Source: CAVQEK01 sp964596645 (lineage in GTDB: Bacteria > Bacteroidota > Bacteroidia > Cytophagales > Cyclobacteriaceae). From it: 25,789 bases of DNA. Shown here one piece after another: positions 22,897 to 25,789 of the stretch; the stretch's first letter is position 1; each line of letters begins with the position of its first letter. The notes beneath the pieces are model-generated. The model searched no databases. It saw nothing but the letters and a program-made list of their open reading frames with translations, and had not been told where the DNA came from. Location: the NCBI GenBank assembly GCA_964596645.1, contig CAZQVB010000053.1, forward strand, positions 1 through 25,789. The letters are read 5' to 3'. A program made the position numbers and the translations under genes.

Positions 22897-25061
22897 GCAC
22901 TTAAAGCGCTGTCTTCAGTTTCTACCGCTCTGACCGGTACACCGGGAAATTCCACAATAAATTCAGCGCCTTTGCCCCTGGCACTCTCGCACCACACCTT
23001 GCCACCCTGGGCATCTACAAATTTCTTTACAATAGCCAGCCCCAGCCCGCTCGACTGCTCGTTGCCGGTAGGTCTGGCGCTGAGTTTTCTGAACTTTTTG
23101 AACAAATGCGGCTTGTCGGCTTCGTTGATGCCCGGTCCCTGATCCTTTACATGTACCCGCACTTTGTCGCCTGCGGTGCTCAGTTGCATGCTTACCTCGC
23201 TATGCGCCGGTGAAAACTTGATGGCGTTGGATACTAGGTTCTCACAAATCTCGCGCAACAGCTCCGGATCGGCACAGATGACGCTGTTCCTGCTGGTCAG
23301 TTTTTTTGTAAGGGCAATATTCTTTCTGGCGGCTACCGACTCAAAGTTTCGGTACACCTCGTTGACTACGGCCTTTACCTCCACTTGCTTCAAATTGAGG
23401 ATCGTGTGGTTGGCGTTGAGTGCCTCTATGTCGAGCATATGATTGATTCTTGCACGTAGCCCTTCTGCCGACTCCATGGCCAGCTTGCGGTATTGCTCAT
23501 TGTGCCCCGTGCTCAGCAGATCGAGCAGGCCTATGATGCGATTGAGCGGGCTGCGCAAGTCGTGCGCCACGATGGCTATTATTTCATCCTTCTTCTTGTT
23601 CAGCTCAGTGAGTTGGTCATTTTTCTCGGCCAGGCTATCGCGCTGGGCTTCTATCTCTTCTTTTTGCTCGGCAATGCGCATTCTTTTTGCGCGCAGCCTG
23701 CGATTGAGCGAGCGGGTTTTGAAATAACTGAATGCCCCAAATACAAAAAACACCATCAGAATGACCAGCCAGAACAGATATAAATCGTTCTCTCGCTGCT
23801 CTGCCTGCATACGAGCATCCTGCAAAGCTGCTTCGTTTTTGAGCCCGGTGATTTCCTGCTCCTTTTGTGTAAGCTCATATTCAGCCTTCAGCTTGTTGAT
23901 GCTCTCGTGACTGGAGGCATTGAAGAGCGTATCTTTCAAGGCAGAGTATGCCTTAAAGTGCTTCAATGACTGCGCATACTCCCCTTTGTGTTCGTAAGAC
24001 AATGACAAGAGCTCATGCGCCTCTTTCATGTCTTCGATGATGTCGTGCGTCTCGGCGATTTGCAGGCTTTTCCGGGCATACAGCAGCGCTTTGTTATAAT
24101 CGCCCTGGGTGTGTGCCACATGCGCCATGGAGAGATTGTTCTTGGCCAGCAGCACTTTATAATCTAAAGTGGCTGCCAACGTGTTGGATTGCTCATAGAG
24201 CCGGAGCGCTACACCAAAATTTTCCTGCTTGCGGCGCAGTTCACCCATATTGTGCAGCACGGTAGCCACACCCGATTTGTAGTCAGTCCGTTCGAAATAG
24301 TCCAGGCTTGACTGCAGCATCTGCTCCGACTTTTCATACTCCCCTGTGTCTTTGTAGAGCAGCCCGAGATTGACCATGCACACCGCCATGTCGGCGCTAT
24401 CGTTAAGCACTTTCGATAGATCAAAAGCCTTTTGGTAGAATTGCGCTGCATTATCAAAATCGCCCTGGCGCTTGTATACGATCGCAATGCTGTTGAATAC
24501 AGCACTATACTGTTCGTTATGCTCCAGGCCCTCATATATTTTCAGCGCCTCCATGTATTTGGCCAATGAGCGCGCATACAACCCTTGCCTGTCGTACAGC
24601 ACACCGATCGCACTTAATATGTGCGCCTTAGTCAAAAGCATACTGCTATCCTCGGCCAGGCCAAGAGCCATGTCGAAAGCCTTGCGCGACTGCGTGAAGA
24701 GTGAACGGTTGCTGTAGTGGTGGCCAAGCGCCAAATACGCACGTGCCACAAATGACGGGTAGTCAAAGCTGTCGATGATGTGCCGATAGGTATGTTCCGA
24801 CTTTTCAATGTCATCATTTAAAAAGTAGAAGCGTGCGCGCTGCATTTCCACTTCAAATCGCAAACTGTCGTCGGCATCGTGCCGGGCCAGTCGCGATGCC
24901 TCCTCCAGATAATGCAGTGCAGAATCTGCATTGGCCGCCTGGGCTTTTTCCATAAGCAGCAGAATGCGCCCATCTTCGGGCCCGGCTATGGCCGGCTGCT
25001 CCAAAGCCGGCACAGTGAGCAAGAGAAAAAAGAAGAGAATTCGTAAAATCATAGGAATCAT
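22893..25061 (-). CDS. TPR-repeat sensor histidine kinase
   Basis: This 722-residue protein has a signal peptide (residues 1-26), a periplasmic region of tetratricopeptide repeats (about 60-385, for example AVFNSIAIVYKRQGDFDNAA and AVCMVNLGLLYKDTGEYEKS), a coiled stretch, one membrane helix (about 425-445, LYLFWLVILMVFFVFGAF), a second coiled coil (about 455-490) and a cytoplasmic kinase core. The H-box is IVAHDLRSPLNRI with its His at about 500. The N-box is ENLVSNAIKFSPA, and the glycine boxes are DQGPGIN and SSGLGLAIVKKF. All ATP-binding motifs are intact. TPR-kinases of this build are frequent in Bacteroidetes; the signal is unknown. No response regulator gene is next to it. A run of seven G lies directly before the start codon. 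Confidence 0.92.
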   Translation of the reverse strand: MIPMILRILFFFLLLTVPALEQPAIAGPEDGRILLLMEKAQAANADSALHYLEEASRLARHDADDSLRFEVEMQRARFYFLNDDIEKSEHTYRHIIDSFDYPSFVARAYLALGHHYSNRSLFTQSRKAFDMALGLAEDSSMLLTKAHILSAIGVLYDRQGLYARSLAKYMEALKIYEGLEHNEQYSAVFNSIAIVYKRQGDFDNAAQFYQKAFDLSKVLNDSADMAVCMVNLGLLYKDTGEYEKSEQMLQSSLDYFERTDYKSGVATVLHNMGELRRKQENFGVALRLYEQSNTLAATLDYKVLLAKNNLSMAHVAHTQGDYNKALLYARKSLQIAETHDIIEDMKEAHELLSLSYEHKGEYAQSLKHFKAYSALKDTLFNASSHESINKLKAEYELTQKEQEITGLKNEAALQDARMQAEQRENDLYLFWLVILMVFFVFGAFSYFKTRSLNRRLRAKRMRIAEQKEEIEAQRDSLAEKNDQLTELNKKKDEIIAIVAHDLRSPLNRIIGLLDLLSTGHNEQYRKLAMESAEGLRARINHMLDIEALNANHTILNLKQVEVKAVVNEVYRNFESVAARKNIALTKKLTSRNSVICADPELLREICENLVSNAIKFSPAHSEVSMQLSTAGDKVRVHVKDQGPGINEADKPHLFKKFRKLSARPTGNEQSSGLGLAIVKKFVDAQGGKVWCESARGKGAEFIVEFPGVPVRAVETEDSALSA

Positions 25062-25527
25062 TACCCCCCCAAGCCTGCAAATTTCACACTATAACGGTGC
25101 AATTGTTCAAGTGGCACATTAGGAGGAAAAATCAGTTGTAATATTTATAATCCTAAAGGCACTTTTTCTGAAGGTATTTAAAAAAAGATGCCTGTTTAAA
25201 AAATCGCTTCAATCAACTGCGCCACCACGGCTCTTTATTGCAATAGCAAAACAGCCTCATCCAACAGCGCTCTGTCTGCAATCGCAGGGCTGCTCGAAGC
25301 GTTCAGCTGATAAATTGAGAAATTTGGCGAACCGGCAGATTTTTTTCATGTGCATTATTAACATGCTTCCATCTTGTGAAAGGTTTACGCCAAAAAGAGG
25401 ACTGTTTGAGCTGTCTACAAATCAGTGGGATGGGGAAATAAATACCTCACCAAGCTGCTCAGGCCGGGGAAAATGTACATGAAAGTGAGATTGGGAAACC
25501 ATTCGTGTTCCATGGCTGTGGCTGGTA

Positions 25528-25550
25528 GTGGATTGATAGACTGGCAGAAT
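25528..25550. repeat. Degenerate octamer repeat, copy 1
   Basis: The 23-bp stretch begins GTG and continues as the octamers GATTGATA and GACTGGCA and then GAAT. It matches 25700-25722 at 19 of 23 positions by eye. Confidence 0.6.
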
Positions 25551-25555
25551 AGCTG

Positions 25556-25583
25556 AAAGTTCAAAGCTTAAAGCTCAAAGGGT
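25556..25583. repeat. Heptamer tandem repeat
   Basis: Four consecutive 7-bp units: AAAGTTC, AAAGCTT, AAAGCTC, AAAGGGT. The last unit is the most diverged. Confidence 0.6.
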
Positions 25584-25699
25584 GACCATGCCTAAATAAA
25601 GTTGACCATTTTATATCTATGGAGGGCTTGTACTGTTGGAAACAATATCCATGGCCTGTGACAAACTCAAGGTCAGGCGATAGTCGGACCGGCTAAATG

Positions 25700-25722
25700 G
25701 TGGATTGGTAGATTTGTAGAAT
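25700..25722. repeat. Degenerate octamer repeat, copy 2
   Basis: The second copy of the 23-bp stretch reads GTG and then has the octamers GATTGGTA and GATTTGTA, ending in GAAT. The 8-bp period is visible within each copy as well as between copies. Confidence 0.6.
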
Positions 25723-25789
25723 GGTGCAATTGCCCATGCTTCTAAAAGTCTTCAACCCCACACCGCCAGCTTGGCGCTTTTCACTCCAC

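Larger units (their letters stand above)
25062..25789. other. Right-end non-coding region with degenerate tandem repeats
   Basis: These 728 bp contain no convincing gene; the stretch is AT-richer than the coding parts. The first 60 bp should carry the kinase promoter, though I see no clear TAnnTTTG box. Between 25528 and 25722 there are short degenerate tandem repeats listed separately. At the very edge a minus-strand frame is open from 25789 to a TAG at 25693 (32 codons) and could be the tail of a gene outside the window, but its composition is that of the repeat and I do not call it. Confidence 0.55.

Noticed and set aside
25693..25789. Minus-strand open frame of 32 codons at the right edge
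   Set aside because: It runs through the octamer repeat, so the frame is probably open by composition. No family is recognisable.
1..25789. CRISPR arrays, tRNA or rRNA genes, prophage or defence operon
   Set aside because: I looked for regularly spaced direct repeats, cloverleaf-like segments and typical defence domains (helicases, reverse transcriptases, restriction enzymes) and found none.

Overview
The window looks like chromosomal DNA from a member of the Bacteroidota, most likely a Cytophagales-type bacterium. The reasons are the hpt-adk-obg gene order, a DnaJ with only two zinc-finger motifs, a TonB-dependent receptor paired with a DUF4249 lipoprotein, a Tat-exported Gfo/Idh/MocA oxidoreductase beside DoxX, and a TATATTTG promoter element that fits the Bacteroidetes TAnnTTTG consensus. 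I cannot assign a genus from sequence alone.

Layout. Bases 1-1376 are a patch of accessory debris: an edge fragment resembling the N-terminal domain of a tyrosine recombinase, a DUF433/DUF5615 toxin-antitoxin pair whose toxin gene carries a one-base frameshift, and the broken 3' end of an IS66-type transposase gene. From 1377 to 12314 all genes lie on the minus strand: DoxX then a Tat-exported oxidoreductase; a secreted toast-rack-like protein upstream of a NatA/NatB-type ABC exporter; grpE-dnaJ; obgE; hpt-adk; and an M42-like peptidase. From 12556 to 22839 all genes lie on the plus strand: a CaCA cation exchanger, a small membrane protein, a PolB-like 3'-5' exonuclease, a fused Dpp-type double ATPase, RNase R, and an outer-membrane cassette (TonB-dependent receptor, DUF4249 lipoprotein, YecH-like small metal-binding protein). 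A minus-strand TPR sensor histidine kinase (22893-25061) converges on that cassette. The last 0.7 kb has no convincing gene but holds degenerate 8-bp and 7-bp tandem repeats.

How it works together. Most of the middle is housekeeping: protein folding (GrpE/DnaJ), purine salvage and nucleotide balance (Hpt/Adk), ribosome-linked GTPase (Obg) and RNA turnover (RNase R). The parts with open biology are the receptor-DUF4249 pair, the toast-rack protein with its ABC exporter, and the decayed mobile patch. I did not find a convincing undescribed multi-gene defence or mobile system. The strongest non-routine observations are two reconstructions of broken genes at the left end that simple ORF calling misses.
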